Below are positions 36,138 to 45,655 of a stretch of DNA of 64,000 bases, piece by piece; position 1 is the stretch's first letter; the number at the start of each line of letters is the position of its first letter. The notes beneath the pieces are model-generated. The model was not told the origin of the DNA. It worked only from the letters and a program-made list of their open reading frames with translations, and did no database searches. Origin of the DNA: Oscillospiraceae bacterium (GTDB lineage Bacteria; Bacillota; Clostridia; Oscillospirales; Oscillospiraceae); NCBI GenBank assembly GCA_015068425.1, contig SVKK01000001.1:1-64000 (forward strand), in the 5' to 3' direction. The position numbers and the translations under genes are program-made.

Positions 36138-37643
36138 ATGAATGAAGTATTGCAATATTGTTGGGGCGCTGTCCTGGATTTGTGCACCCCCGCCGGAATA
36201 CTGTTTCTTTTCGGTGGCTCTCTCATCGGTCTTGTGCTGGGCTCTCTGCCGGGACTAAGCGGCGGTACGCTTACAGTTCTGCTGCTTCCCATTATGTATA
36301 AAATAGAGCCAGTTATGGCCATGGCACTGCTGATTTCCATCTACACAAGCTCGACCTCCGGCGGTTGCATAGGTTCCATACTTCTGGGCATTCCCGGAAC
36401 CAACTCCTCTATTGCCACGGTATGGGATGGATACGAGTTTACGAAACAGGGTGATCCTGTTCGTCCATTGAGTGTCGCTGTAATATGTAATTTTATCGGC
36501 ACCCTCCCCTCTATGCTGATCGCCATGATCTGCTGCAAGGCTCTTGCGGAAATTGCCGTTAAAATGGGTCCCTGGGAATACGCCGGAATGTGCTTCTGTG
36601 CGGTGGCACTTGTTGTAGGCCTTACAAAGGGTAATATGGCAAAAGGACTTATCGGCGTTGGTCTCGCCATAGTTTTGAGTTCTATGGGCCCCGACCCGCT
36701 GACGGGTATGCGCCGTCTTACCTTTGATGTAAAGAGTCTTTACGGCGGAATAAATGTTATCCAGCTCATGCTCGGTATGTTTGCCGCAAAAGTAATTATG
36801 CTGGAATATTCACGCCGCGACAAAGTAGACGCGGCAAAAAGAATTAAGGTGGACAGATTCCGCTGGCCGGGAAAAGACCTGAAGAGCAATCTTGGAAATA
36901 TGTTCCGCTCCTTCTTTACCGGTGCTTTCATCGGCTTCCTCCCCGGTCTCGGCGGTCCCACCTCCACAGTCGTGGCATATTCCACAGAACGCTCTCTTTC
37001 AAAGGAAAAGGAAAAATGGGGCAAAGGCCACATTGGTGGTGTTATTGCTCCCGAAATCGCAAACAATGCCGGTATTGGCGGAGCTCTTATTCCTATGATC
37101 GCTCTCGGTGTTCCCGGAGATGCAGCAATGGTTCACTTTATGGCTGCACTCCAGAGCCAGGGTATTAATCCCGGACCTCTGCTTATGTCAAGCCATCCTG
37201 ATATTGCATATATGCTTTTTGTGGGTGGCATAATCTGCGGCGTATTTGTTCTGATATGCGAGATTGTAGGTATGCCGCTGTTCCCGAAGCTTCTTAAAAT
37301 ACCCTATCATTATCTTTACCCCGCCATCATAGTTGTGAGCTTCATCGGTGCCTATATGGTAAAGGGAAATATGTTTGGCATGATCGTATGCCTCGGCGCC
37401 TGCGTCCTCGGCATTTTTATGGAGTATTTTGAAATTCCCGAAATGCCCTTTATCATGACAGTTATACTCAGCTCCCTTCTGGAAAAAAATATTCGTCAGG
37501 GTATGAATTTCTCCTTTGTAGGTTTCGCGGAATTTTTCACCCGTCCTGTTTCCTGCATTTTCATCGTTGTCGGCCTTGCAATGCTGCTCTGGCATGCATT
37601 CGGCGGCCTTGTGATCAAAGCTCTTCGTAAGAAAAGCAAGTAA
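36138..37643 (+). CDS. tctA: Tripartite tricarboxylate transporter large subunit TctA
   Basis: Membrane transporter of 501 aa with about 11-12 helices. It carries both conserved TctA repeats: GSLPGLSGGT at about 35-45 and GFLPGLGGPTSTVVAYS at about 270-285. It also has the GIPGTNSSIATVWDGY and GVPGDAAMVHFMAAL segments. The start follows AAGGAGGTG. It is a secondary, ion-gradient-driven importer of citrate-like or other carboxylates. Confidence 0.95.
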   Translation: MNEVLQYCWGAVLDLCTPAGILFLFGGSLIGLVLGSLPGLSGGTLTVLLLPIMYKIEPVMAMALLISIYTSSTSGGCIGSILLGIPGTNSSIATVWDGYEFTKQGDPVRPLSVAVICNFIGTLPSMLIAMICCKALAEIAVKMGPWEYAGMCFCAVALVVGLTKGNMAKGLIGVGLAIVLSSMGPDPLTGMRRLTFDVKSLYGGINVIQLMLGMFAAKVIMLEYSRRDKVDAAKRIKVDRFRWPGKDLKSNLGNMFRSFFTGAFIGFLPGLGGPTSTVVAYSTERSLSKEKEKWGKGHIGGVIAPEIANNAGIGGALIPMIALGVPGDAAMVHFMAALQSQGINPGPLLMSSHPDIAYMLFVGGIICGVFVLICEIVGMPLFPKLLKIPYHYLYPAIIVVSFIGAYMVKGNMFGMIVCLGACVLGIFMEYFEIPEMPFIMTVILSSLLEKNIRQGMNFSFVGFAEFFTRPVSCIFIVVGLAMLLWHAFGGLVIKALRKKSK

Positions 37644-37714
37644 AAGCCCACTTTTCAGTAAAACTTCAGCCTCCAATCGGGGCTTGGTTTAATAAAAATG
37701 GAAGGAGATCCAAA

Positions 37715-38809
37715 ATGAAAAAAATCATTGTCCTTTTGCTGGCGCTCTGCCTCTGTGTCGGCCTTTTCGGCTGCGGCAATGAGCCCGCTGCACCTGCTGC
37801 GCCTGCCGCTCCTGCTGCACCCGCAGACCCCGCTGCGCCCGCCGCTCCCGCTGAGCCCGCCGCTCCCGCTGAGCCTGCCGCTCCCTGGCCCAAAGATGAT
37901 GTAACCGTTTACATCACTAACGATGTCGGTGCTCCTACCGACCTGGCAGCCCGCGTTCTCATTGACTATCTGGCTGATATGACCGGATATTCCTTCACCA
38001 TTGAGAATGACTCCACCGGCGGCGGTGCAAGACTTGGTTCTGAGCTTTATGAAGCTGAGCCCGACGGCACCACCCTTATGATTACCTCTCCTACCTGCAT
38101 TACCTCCTACTATGAGGGATATTGGGACAACAATCTCTCCGATCCCAACAGCTATACCCTCATCGCTCCCAGCATCGGTCCCTCCATCGACAGCGGAAGC
38201 ATTATGATGACCCAGACCGACAAGCCCTTCAACAATATGGAAGAGCTGGTCAAATACTGCGAGGAAAATCCCAACACCCTCACCGTTGGCTATCCTCCCG
38301 GAACCATTTATGAGCCCCGTCTGAGAGTTGTATTCCGCCACTTTGGAATTGAAGACAAGGTACGCTGGGTATCCGCTACCAATGACGATATGATCACCGG
38401 TCTTCTTGGCGGCACCATCAACATCGGTATGTATTCCGAGGACCAGGGTGTTGGCTATCTTGCCGACGGCAAGCTGAAGGCTCTGCTGCTTACTCGTTCC
38501 TCCCGCAACTACACCGCACATCAGCAGTATTTCGACAGCATTCCCATTCTCCCCGATGTTGCCGATGACTTCCAGGATATGCTGGTTCTGATGCCCATGG
38601 TGCTCTGCGGTCCTGCAAACATGCCCGAAGAGATTGTTAACTACATCAACGATCTCTGCTCTGTAATTCTTGAGAACGAAGAATATGCCGAGAGAATTGC
38701 CGGACTTGGCGGAATTTCCACCTATGAGCCCAAAACTCCTGAAGAGCTCCGTCAGATCATCGCCGATCTGGACACCGCTCTCGAGGTTGTTCACAACGCA
38801 AAGGGCTAA
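37715..38809 (+). CDS. tctC: Tripartite tricarboxylate transporter binding lipoprotein TctC
   Basis: Extracytoplasmic binding lipoprotein, 364 aa. It has a signal peptide and lipobox (GLFGC), then a striking Ala/Pro repeat linker of about 30 residues, then a TctC (Bug-type) body (NDVGAPTDLAARVL, STGGGARLGSELY). Bug-family proteins bind carboxylates such as citrate, aromatic acids or amino acids. The start follows GGAAGGAGAT. It is the last gene of the operon, ended by a strong terminator. Confidence 0.93.
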   Translation: MKKIIVLLLALCLCVGLFGCGNEPAAPAAPAAPAAPADPAAPAAPAEPAAPAEPAAPWPKDDVTVYITNDVGAPTDLAARVLIDYLADMTGYSFTIENDSTGGGARLGSELYEAEPDGTTLMITSPTCITSYYEGYWDNNLSDPNSYTLIAPSIGPSIDSGSIMMTQTDKPFNNMEELVKYCEENPNTLTVGYPPGTIYEPRLRVVFRHFGIEDKVRWVSATNDDMITGLLGGTINIGMYSEDQGVGYLADGKLKALLLTRSSRNYTAHQQYFDSIPILPDVADDFQDMLVLMPMVLCGPANMPEEIVNYINDLCSVILENEEYAERIAGLGGISTYEPKTPEELRQIIADLDTALEVVHNAKG

Positions 38810-38823
38810 GCCCAAATCAATAT

Positions 38824-38853
38824 AAAAGGCAGATGCTTTTGCATCTGCCTTTT
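38824..38853. terminator. Bidirectional terminator
   Basis: AAAAGGCAGATGC (38824-38836) is perfectly complementary to the GCATCTGCCTTTT arm at 38841-38853, with a TTTT loop. More T follow on the plus strand and A-rich sequence on the other side, so it can serve both tctC and the convergent MATE gene. Confidence 0.93.
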
Positions 38854-38860
38854 TTTAGTT

Positions 38861-40225
38861 TTATGCTGTGAGTTCCTTTCGTATACGCTTCATAAGCCTT
38901 AAAAATATAATGAGAGCTATAACAAAGGCGACCAGCTCCGACACCGAGTAAGCGGCCGCTAAACCAACCACGCCCCATAAACGGCTCATAATCAGAATAT
39001 TGGGGATATATATTACAATCTGCCGCACGAAGTTCATAAGAAGACTGCTTTTCCATGACCCATATGCCTGATATGCCGATATGAAGAAATTCATGAATAT
39101 GGTGCCGCCAATGCCAAGATATCCGATTTTAACGAATTCAGCCGCTGCATATGCCGTATCAGCATCCGAGGTCAAAAGCGATGTGAAGAACACTGTAAAG
39201 CTCTCCACCGCAATGAAGAACACCGCCGCAAGTATTGCATCTGCTCCAACAACAATTCTTGTCGCCTGGCGAATACGGCGATAATTTTGTGCCGTGTAAT
39301 TATATCCAAGCAACGGAGCAATTCCCTGCCCGATACCAATCGCAACAAAAATTGCCATAGTCATATATTTTTGAAGTATACCGAAGGACGCAACCGCAAT
39401 GTCTCCATATGCTGAAGCCGTTTTTGTCATAACGATGTTGGACGTACTGCCGAAAAGGATTGTAATCGCAGCCGCAGCTCCGTTGGCGATAACCTCACCG
39501 CCTACGTGCAGAGAGTAATTTCTCACATCGCATGAGAGAAAGCTCTCCGATCTTGTCTTAAAAAGAATTACAATGAAATAGGCAAGAGAGACGCAATTTG
39601 AAATCAGGGTTGCGATCGCCGCTCCTTTAAATCCCAGATTAAAGGCAAACATAAAGACGGGGTCAAGTACTATATTCAGAATTCCTCCGAGCATTATTCC
39701 AAAGCCCGCCTGACGGGAAGCGCCTTCAGCACGCACAAGATGAGACAATGTCAGCTGCAGGGTTGTAGGCACAGCTCCCAATATCAGGACAACATACAAA
39801 TAGTCGTAAGCGTATCCCACCGTATTTGCGCTTGCTCCAATAAAATATAGCACCTCATTAAGCGCGGGATATAAACAAAGGGAAAACACCAGCGCCACTC
39901 CAACGCAGGAATATACTGAAAATGCCGATGTTCTCCGGGCTTTGGTATAGTCTGCTTCACCCAATGCCCGGGAAATCACACTGTTTCCGCCTATACCGAA
40001 CAGGTTGCCCAGCAGAGTTGTCATCATATAGAGAGGGAAAACCAATGAAAGCGCTGCAATCTGATTTTCATCTCCCAGCCGCCCAACAAAGAATGCATCG
40101 GCAAAGCTATAGATCATCGTGACAAGCTGACTCAATATCGTCGGTACGACAAGGCGCAGCACCGCCTTATGTATGGGAGCGCTTTCAAACAGTATCAATT
40201 TTTCAGCTTTTGACAATGTTCTCAT
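38861..40225 (-). CDS. MATE-family efflux transporter
   Basis: Multidrug/toxin exporter of 454 aa with about 12 predicted helices in two homologous halves. It has the MATE-typical N-terminal PTILSQLVTMIYSFADAFFVGRLG segment and a matching second-half start. It probably exports toxic compounds, for example aromatic by-products of the local catabolism (inference from position only). It is monocistronic, convergent with tctC and divergent from the UroD-like gene. Confidence 0.92.
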   Translation of the reverse strand: MRTLSKAEKLILFESAPIHKAVLRLVVPTILSQLVTMIYSFADAFFVGRLGDENQIAALSLVFPLYMMTTLLGNLFGIGGNSVISRALGEADYTKARRTSAFSVYSCVGVALVFSLCLYPALNEVLYFIGASANTVGYAYDYLYVVLILGAVPTTLQLTLSHLVRAEGASRQAGFGIMLGGILNIVLDPVFMFAFNLGFKGAAIATLISNCVSLAYFIVILFKTRSESFLSCDVRNYSLHVGGEVIANGAAAAITILFGSTSNIVMTKTASAYGDIAVASFGILQKYMTMAIFVAIGIGQGIAPLLGYNYTAQNYRRIRQATRIVVGADAILAAVFFIAVESFTVFFTSLLTSDADTAYAAAEFVKIGYLGIGGTIFMNFFISAYQAYGSWKSSLLMNFVRQIVIYIPNILIMSRLWGVVGLAAAYSVSELVAFVIALIIFLRLMKRIRKELTA

Positions 40226-40470
40226 ATTTTTTCCTCCATACCATCCCGAATATATTATAAACCACCTTGCTTGCTAATGTAAGCCTAACATTGCTTGAGT
40301 ATAAATCTATGTGCAGCCTGCCCATTTATCCAAACAGGCGAGGGCAGTTTGCAACCAAAACATTTCCCCCTCTCTTCCCCGCAAAAAAGGTAAAATACTA
40401 ACAATTATATTTAATTTTTACGATGACAAACTCCCTGTAGTATGTTAATATAAAAACATAGATACTAATA

Positions 40471-40500
40471 AGCCTCGTGGGAAGTTCAACGGGGTTTTTA
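40471..40500 (+). promoter_or_regulatory. Leader hairpin with U-run before the UroD-like gene
   Basis: AGCCTCGT (40471-40478) pairs with 40489-40496 using G-U pairs and is followed by TTTTATT, ending 20 nt before the start codon. This is a weak attenuator-like structure. A possible promoter is TTTACG (40417-40422), an 18-bp spacer and TATGTT (40441-40446). The remainder of 40226-40470 holds no gene; it must contain the MATE promoter as well. Confidence 0.45.
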
Positions 40501-40519
40501 TTCAATCAGGAGGTACATT

Positions 40520-41524
40520 ATGCTTAGCAAGAGAGAGAATTTTCTTGAAACCATCCGCGGCGGCAAGCCCGACCGCTTTGTGAAGCAGTATGAGTATATG
40601 GCTATGCTGCCCGGTGATCCCGTCTGCTCCTTTGTCCGCGGCAACCGCTATCCCGGCATGGAGCCCAGCTTCGACAAGTGGGGCACCCGTATTCTCTGGC
40701 CCGCACACGAAGTTGCCGCCACTCCCGACCCCCTTCACAAGGTCCTTGACGACATTGAGGAATGGGAAGACATCATAAAGGTTCCTGATCTTATCGCCAA
40801 CTGCTCTGCCGAAGAGCTCTGGGCTCCCTATATTGAGCGCTGCAACGCAGTTGACCGCAGTGAGCAGCTTGTCACCTGCTTTGCACCCACCGGCGTATTT
40901 GAGCGCCTTCACTTCCTCATGGGCTTTGAGGACACTCTCTGCAACTTTATGCTGGAGCCCGAGCTTATGGCCGACCTGAGCATGGCTATCGGCGAATACC
41001 GCTACAACGGCTTCAAGCTTATGGTTGAAAATGCTCATCCCGACGCCATCCTCTCCCATGACGACTGGGGCAGCAAAACCAACCTCTTCGTTCAGCCAGA
41101 GCTCTGGCGTGAGATCATCAAGCCCGCATACGAGAAGAGCTACAAGTATCTCAAGGAGAAGGGTGTTATAATCATCCACCACTCCGACAGCTTCTGCGAG
41201 CCCATAGTTGAGGATATGATCGACCTTGGCATCGATGTATGGCAGGGTGTTCTTCCCCAGAACGACATCGTCAAGCTCCAGAAACAGATCGGCGGTCGAA
41301 TGGCCCTTCAGGGCGGCATTGATGCTGCTATCGTTGACAGACCCGACTCCACCGAAGAAGAAATTCGCGCCGAGGTTCAGCGTGTCTGCCGCGAATACTG
41401 CGCTCCCGGCAATTTCTTCATCCCCTCCGTTACTTACGGCGGCCCCGGCTTTATCCATCCCGGTGTTGACGATATCGTAAATGAGGAAATCGACAAGTTC
41501 TCCGCTGAGGTTTTCGGAAAATAA
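40520..41524 (+). CDS. Uroporphyrinogen decarboxylase-family (methyltransferase-like) protein
   Basis: Cytoplasmic TIM-barrel protein, 334 aa, of the URO-D family. The segment IIIHHSDSF at the position of the methylcobalamin:CoM methyltransferase zinc site (HxC in MtaA) lacks the Cys. This resembles the UroD-like methyltransferase group associated with corrinoid-dependent O-demethylases, not the haem enzyme. No haem genes or corrinoid protein are nearby, so its function is open: a methyl transfer to or from an aromatic or corrinoid substrate is the best guess. It is monocistronic, with AGGAGGT upstream. Confidence 0.8.
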   Translation: MLSKRENFLETIRGGKPDRFVKQYEYMAMLPGDPVCSFVRGNRYPGMEPSFDKWGTRILWPAHEVAATPDPLHKVLDDIEEWEDIIKVPDLIANCSAEELWAPYIERCNAVDRSEQLVTCFAPTGVFERLHFLMGFEDTLCNFMLEPELMADLSMAIGEYRYNGFKLMVENAHPDAILSHDDWGSKTNLFVQPELWREIIKPAYEKSYKYLKEKGVIIIHHSDSFCEPIVEDMIDLGIDVWQGVLPQNDIVKLQKQIGGRMALQGGIDAAIVDRPDSTEEEIRAEVQRVCREYCAPGNFFIPSVTYGGPGFIHPGVDDIVNEEIDKFSAEVFGK

Positions 41525-41538
41525 GTACATAATTTTTT

Positions 41539-41575
41539 ATCCGCCGCAGAGAAAACTTTGCGGCGGATTTTTTGC
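41539..41575 (+). terminator. Intrinsic terminator of the UroD-like gene
   Basis: ATCCGCCGCA (41539-41548) is complementary to 41559-41568 and is followed by TTTTT. It begins 15 nt after the stop codon. Confidence 0.9.
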
Positions 41576-41580
41576 ACACA

Positions 41581-41613
41581 AAAAACGACCTGCACAATGT
41601 GCAGGTCGTTTTT
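41581..41613. terminator. Terminator hairpin, best fitting the minus-strand Opp operon
   Basis: AAAAACGACCTGCACA pairs with TGTGCAGGTCGTTTTT across 41581-41613. It lies 6 nt after the stop of the 94-aa protein (minus) and has U-rich tails on both strands. Confidence 0.88.
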
Positions 41614-41618
41614 AATTA

Positions 41619-41903
41619 TTACCAAAAGACGTAGAGCAAAATTGCAACCAAGGCGCCCAGTCCAACTATATAGGCAAGACCTATAAGCAGCGAGGCGGAA
41701 AGTGCGCCCAGCACAGCGCTGCGGCGTTCACTGCGGTTATAGCCGCTGTCCTCCCAGGGTCGCTCAGGCTTTTCCTTAGGCTTGGAAAACACCGGGTTTT
41801 CCCTTTTGGGGAGGTGACCGAGCATTGACGGGCGTTCAACGCCGCTCATATCAACTATTGTGCGTCCGTCATCGTCCTCATAGCGTTTTCCATTATAAGC
41901 CAT
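41619..41903 (-). CDS. Small hypothetical membrane protein
   Basis: Protein of 94 aa, not recognised. A hydrophilic, Pro/Lys/Glu-rich N-terminal 60 residues is followed by a hydrophobic C-terminal stretch that could span the membrane once or twice (SLLIGLAYIVGLGALVAILL). The ATG abuts the OppF-like stop (TAA/ATG), with GAGGAG upstream, so it is co-translated with the Opp operon and is probably its last gene. It may be an accessory of that transporter. Confidence 0.75.
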   Translation of the reverse strand: MAYNGKRYEDDDGRTIVDMSGVERPSMLGHLPKRENPVFSKPKEKPERPWEDSGYNRSERRSAVLGALSASLLIGLAYIVGLGALVAILLYVFW

Positions 41904-42920
41904 TTATTTCTCCTCGTCGTAAAGATGGCAAACAACAAAGTGGCCGGGCTCAATCTCGCGCTGAACGGGCTCTTCCACCTTGCAGCGCTCCATGCAGTTG
42001 GCGCAGCGGGTGTGGAACTTGCAGCCCTTGGGGGGATTAGCGGGAGAGGGAATGGAGCCTTCCAGAACTATGCGGTCCATCTTGGCATTGGGGTCGGGAA
42101 CAGGAATTGCAGAGAACAGAGCCTTGGTATAGGGGTGGAGAGGATTGCGGAAGATATCCTCGGTCTCACCGTACTCAACAAGATTGCCCAGATACATAAC
42201 GCCGACGGTATCGGAGATATGCTCAACAACGCTCAGGTCGTGGGAGATGAAGAGATAGGTGAGGTTACGCTTTTCCTGCAGTTCCTTCAGCAGGTTGATG
42301 ATCTGAGCCTGGATAGAAACGTCCAGAGCGGAAACAGGCTCATCGCATACGATGAACTCAGGGTTGAGAGCCAGAGCACGGGCAATGCATATACGCTGGC
42401 GCTGGCCACCGGAGAACTCGTGGGGATAGCGATCCTTGTGGAATGGCTGGAGTCCGCAGTCGTCCATAACAGAGTCGATATAATCCTCGAACTCCTCTGG
42501 GGGGACAAGATTATGCTCGCGGACAGCTTCGCCTATAATCTCGCCGACAGGAAGACGGGGAGAAAGGCTGGAGAAGGGGTCCTGATAGATTATCTGCATC
42601 TTGGGACGCATTGCGCGCATTTCCTTGGCGGAAAGGTCATAAACCTCCTGACCGTTGAAGAGAACTTCGCCCTCGGTCTTTTCGCCGGAAAGGCGGAGAA
42701 TGACACGACCGGTGGTGGTCTTGCCGCAGCCGGATTCTCCAACGAGACCCATGGTGGTGCCGCGCTTGAGCTTGAAGCTTACGCCGTCAACAGCCTTTAC
42801 ATGGCCGACGGTGCGGGAGATGAAGCCACCCTTGATGGGGAAATGCTTCTTGAGGTTTTTAACTTCAAGAATATATTCGCTCTGCTCTTCGGGGGTGTTG
42901 ACATTTTTCAGTTCTTCCAT
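41904..42920 (-). CDS. Opp/Dpp-type ABC transporter ATPase (OppF-like, second system)
   Basis: ATPase of 338 aa. It has Walker A GESGCGKTT, signature FSGGQRQR, Walker B FIVCDEPVSALD, and the C-terminal oligopeptide domain with GCKFHTRC and further Cys residues. The start overlaps the OppD-like stop by one base (TAATG). It belongs to the complete Opp operon 49272-41619. Codon use is strongly biased to C/G-ending, frequent codons, suggesting high expression. Confidence 0.93.
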   Translation of the reverse strand: MEELKNVNTPEEQSEYILEVKNLKKHFPIKGGFISRTVGHVKAVDGVSFKLKRGTTMGLVGESGCGKTTTGRVILRLSGEKTEGEVLFNGQEVYDLSAKEMRAMRPKMQIIYQDPFSSLSPRLPVGEIIGEAVREHNLVPPEEFEDYIDSVMDDCGLQPFHKDRYPHEFSGGQRQRICIARALALNPEFIVCDEPVSALDVSIQAQIINLLKELQEKRNLTYLFISHDLSVVEHISDTVGVMYLGNLVEYGETEDIFRNPLHPYTKALFSAIPVPDPNAKMDRIVLEGSIPSPANPPKGCKFHTRCANCMERCKVEEPVQREIEPGHFVVCHLYDEEK

Positions 42921-44068
42921 TACTGTTCACCCTCCTTGTTGTAGTAGCGGTAGCAGCTGACCTTGTGGGTATCGCTGAGACTTATCTCGCAGGGATACTC
43001 GCCCTTGCAGCCTTCTACGCACATTTCGCAGCGATCCTTGAAATAGCAGTAGTTAGGCATATTGATGGGATTGGGAACCTTGCCGGGAATAGAATAGAGC
43101 TTATCAACCTTTTTGCCGACAACGGGCTTGGAAGCCATCAGACCAATGGTGTAGGGATGAGCAGGATGATAGAATATATCATCTGCAGTTCCCTTCTCAA
43201 CTATGCGTCCTGCATACATAACAACAACATAGTCTGCCATCTCGGCGATAACGCCAAGGTCGTGAGTAATAAGCATGATGGAAGAGTTGATCTTATCCTT
43301 CAGCTGGCGGAGCAGGTCAAGAATCTGAGCCTGAATGGTAACGTCCAGAGCGGTGGTGGGCTCGTCAGCAATGATGACCTTGGGGTTGCAGGCCAGAGCC
43401 ATAGCTATCATAACACGCTGGCGCATACCGCCGGAAAGCTCGTGGGGATACATCTTGTAAACACCCTCGCTGTTGGCGATGCCGACCATTTCAAGAAGCT
43501 CAATGCAGCGAGCCTTGATGCTCTCTGCGGTTCTGCCTTCTCCATCGTGAAGCTCAATAACCTCAGTGAGCTGCTCTCCGATACGGAAAACAGGGTTAAG
43601 AGCGGTCATAGGCTCCTGGAATATCATAGAGATATAGTTGCCGCGGAGATCCTGCATCTTCTCGTTGGGAACCTTGGTGACATCATAGCACTTATCGCCC
43701 AGATTGACACGGATCTCGCCTTCAACAACCTGACCCTGAGGACGCTGGAGAAGCTGCATCAGAGAAAGGCTGGTAACGCTCTTGCCGCAGCCGGACTCAC
43801 CGACGACACCGACGGTGGATCCAAGAGGAACCTCAAAGCTGACGCCGTCAACGCTCTTTACAGTACCTGCATCGGTGAAGAAATAGGTATGGAGGTTGTC
43901 AAATTCAACGGCGTTGCGGGAATCATGCATAGTGGTGAGGTATTCGCTCTCAGGAACATTCTTGCGCTTGCGCTGCTTCTCCATTTTATCGGTGATGCGG
44001 CGGTTTGCCTTGGAAATCTTTCTTGCCTCGCGGCCGGAGAGGTAACCTTCGGGTTTTTTCTTAGCCAT
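42920..44068 (-). CDS. Opp/Dpp-type ABC transporter ATPase (OppD-like, second system)
   Basis: ATPase of 382 aa. A Lys/Arg-rich N-terminal extension of about 50 residues precedes the ABC domain. The domain has Walker [10 protein letters not shown], signature LSGGMRQR and Walker [13 protein letters not shown]. The C-terminal extension has Cys residues ([10 protein letters not shown]) like other OppD proteins. The basic extension (roughly residues 1-50) is unusual for the family and might contact membrane or RNA. It pairs with the OppF-like ATPase. Confidence 0.92.
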   Translation of the reverse strand: MAKKKPEGYLSGREARKISKANRRITDKMEKQRKRKNVPESEYLTTMHDSRNAVEFDNLHTYFFTDAGTVKSVDGVSFEVPLGSTVGVVGESGCGKSVTSLSLMQLLQRPQGQVVEGEIRVNLGDKCYDVTKVPNEKMQDLRGNYISMIFQEPMTALNPVFRIGEQLTEVIELHDGEGRTAESIKARCIELLEMVGIANSEGVYKMYPHELSGGMRQRVMIAMALACNPKVIIADEPTTALDVTIQAQILDLLRQLKDKINSSIMLITHDLGVIAEMADYVVVMYAGRIVEKGTADDIFYHPAHPYTIGLMASKPVVGKKVDKLYSIPGKVPNPINMPNYCYFKDRCEMCVEGCKGEYPCEISLSDTHKVSCYRYYNKEGEQ

Positions 44069-44084
44069 AGTTTTTCCTCCCTCC

Positions 44085-45638
44085 TTATCGTTTCATCTTG
44101 GGGTCGAAGGCGTCACGGAGACCGTCGCCGACGAAGTTGAAGCCGAGAACTGAGAGCACCAGCAGGATGCCTGCGGGTATCCAGATGAACCAGTAGTGGG
44201 TGAGAACATAGACGTTATTAACGTCATTCATAATGTTACCCCAGGATGCGAAGGGGAACTTAACGCCGAGACCAAGGAAAGAAAGGGTGGACTCGGTGAT
44301 AATGGTGGAGCCAAGGCTCATAGTGCAGGTAACGATAAGCTGGGGGATAACGTTGGGAATAAGATGCTTAAAAATTCTGCGGCTTACGCGGAGACCGCTG
44401 GACTCAGTTGCGGTCATGAACTCCTGCTCGCGGAGAGAGAGGATCTGGCCGCGGACCAGACGGGCAATGCCGGGCCAACCCAGGAAGCCCAGAATGAGCA
44501 TCAGATAAAGCATACGGATGCGGGGGTCAACACGCATACCGTCCATCGCAGCACCGAGGATAATCAGCAGCGGAGTGGAGGGGATGCAGTAGAAAATATC
44601 AACTATACGCATTATGAGCTGGTCAACCCACTTGCCGAAGTAACCGGAAAGACCACCCAGAACAACGCCGATGAATGCGGAGATGAAAACGACTATAAAG
44701 CCGATAACAAGAGATACTCGTCCGCCATACATAAGACGGGTCAGCATATCCATACCGTTCTTATCGGTACCAAGGAGATGCTCCTCGCTGGGGTTGGAGT
44801 ATTTGTCAAAAACATAAGTGGGAGTGCCTTCCTTGATGGACCAGATCTTGTCCGCAGGGAGATACTGCATCTCATACTCGCGCTCGGTGCCGCTTGCATC
44901 AACAAAGGTAAACTCGCTAATGCCGGCTTCAATATTCTCGGTAACAAGCTCCTTCAGCTCGCGGCTGATGTTGGTGCCGGGAATTTTGGACTGAACGATG
45001 ACTCGGCTGATATAGCCAAACTCACCTTCGGCAGAGCTTATAGTACCGTCTTCATCGATGCTGAACTTATTTCCGTCGGCTGTGAAGCTTTTTTCGCTGT
45101 TAACATAGGCTTCGAGAGCATTGACGGAAAACTCAAAGGAGGGCTTTGCGTTTGCATCGTGGGGGAAGATGATATCCTTGTATGCAAGACCAAGGACTGT
45201 GTTGCCCTGAGACACGGTATAAAGATCAGTTCCAAGTTCATCAACGATATACTTGGCATCCTTATATTTGAAGCTGTCGGCACCCTTGTTCTGAGCGAGG
45301 GTGAACTGAGCCTGCAGAACAGCGCCGAAGTCCTGTCCCTCAGCGGAGATATAGCGGAACTCAGAGTTTTCGGCCGCGCCGGCAAACTCCTTCATCTGAA
45401 TCTCTTCAGTATAGAAAACTTCATCCTGTCCGTAGGGGATTACCCAGCCTCCGACAAAGGAAAAGATGAACATAAAAGCGAGAATAACGAGACCGACAAC
45501 AGCGAGACGGTTGCGGAAGAAACGCTTTGCAACCAGTGCGCCGGGGGAAAGACTCTTTACTCGGCGGTCGTCATTAAGGGAAAACTGCTCTTCAGTTTCG
45601 GGAGAGGCAGCAGCGGTGTTTATTTCTTTTTCGCTCAT
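44085..45638 (-). CDS. OppC-like permease with large extracytoplasmic insertion
   Basis: Membrane permease of 517 aa, about 215 longer than usual. The first helix (about 45-70) is followed by roughly 215 residues of hydrophilic sequence (about 72-288) before the normal HLLGTDKNGMDMLTR motif and BPD_transp_1 core. By topology the inserted region should face the outside, where it could contact the binding protein or cell wall. OppC of the first system (303 aa) lacks it. The C-terminal VGDGLRDAFDPKMK is typical. Confidence 0.92.
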   Translation of the reverse strand: MSEKEINTAAASPETEEQFSLNDDRRVKSLSPGALVAKRFFRNRLAVVGLVILAFMFIFSFVGGWVIPYGQDEVFYTEEIQMKEFAGAAENSEFRYISAEGQDFGAVLQAQFTLAQNKGADSFKYKDAKYIVDELGTDLYTVSQGNTVLGLAYKDIIFPHDANAKPSFEFSVNALEAYVNSEKSFTADGNKFSIDEDGTISSAEGEFGYISRVIVQSKIPGTNISRELKELVTENIEAGISEFTFVDASGTEREYEMQYLPADKIWSIKEGTPTYVFDKYSNPSEEHLLGTDKNGMDMLTRLMYGGRVSLVIGFIVVFISAFIGVVLGGLSGYFGKWVDQLIMRIVDIFYCIPSTPLLIILGAAMDGMRVDPRIRMLYLMLILGFLGWPGIARLVRGQILSLREQEFMTATESSGLRVSRRIFKHLIPNVIPQLIVTCTMSLGSTIITESTLSFLGLGVKFPFASWGNIMNDVNNVYVLTHYWFIWIPAGILLVLSVLGFNFVGDGLRDAFDPKMKR

Positions 45639-45655
45639 TGCAATTCTCTCCTTTC

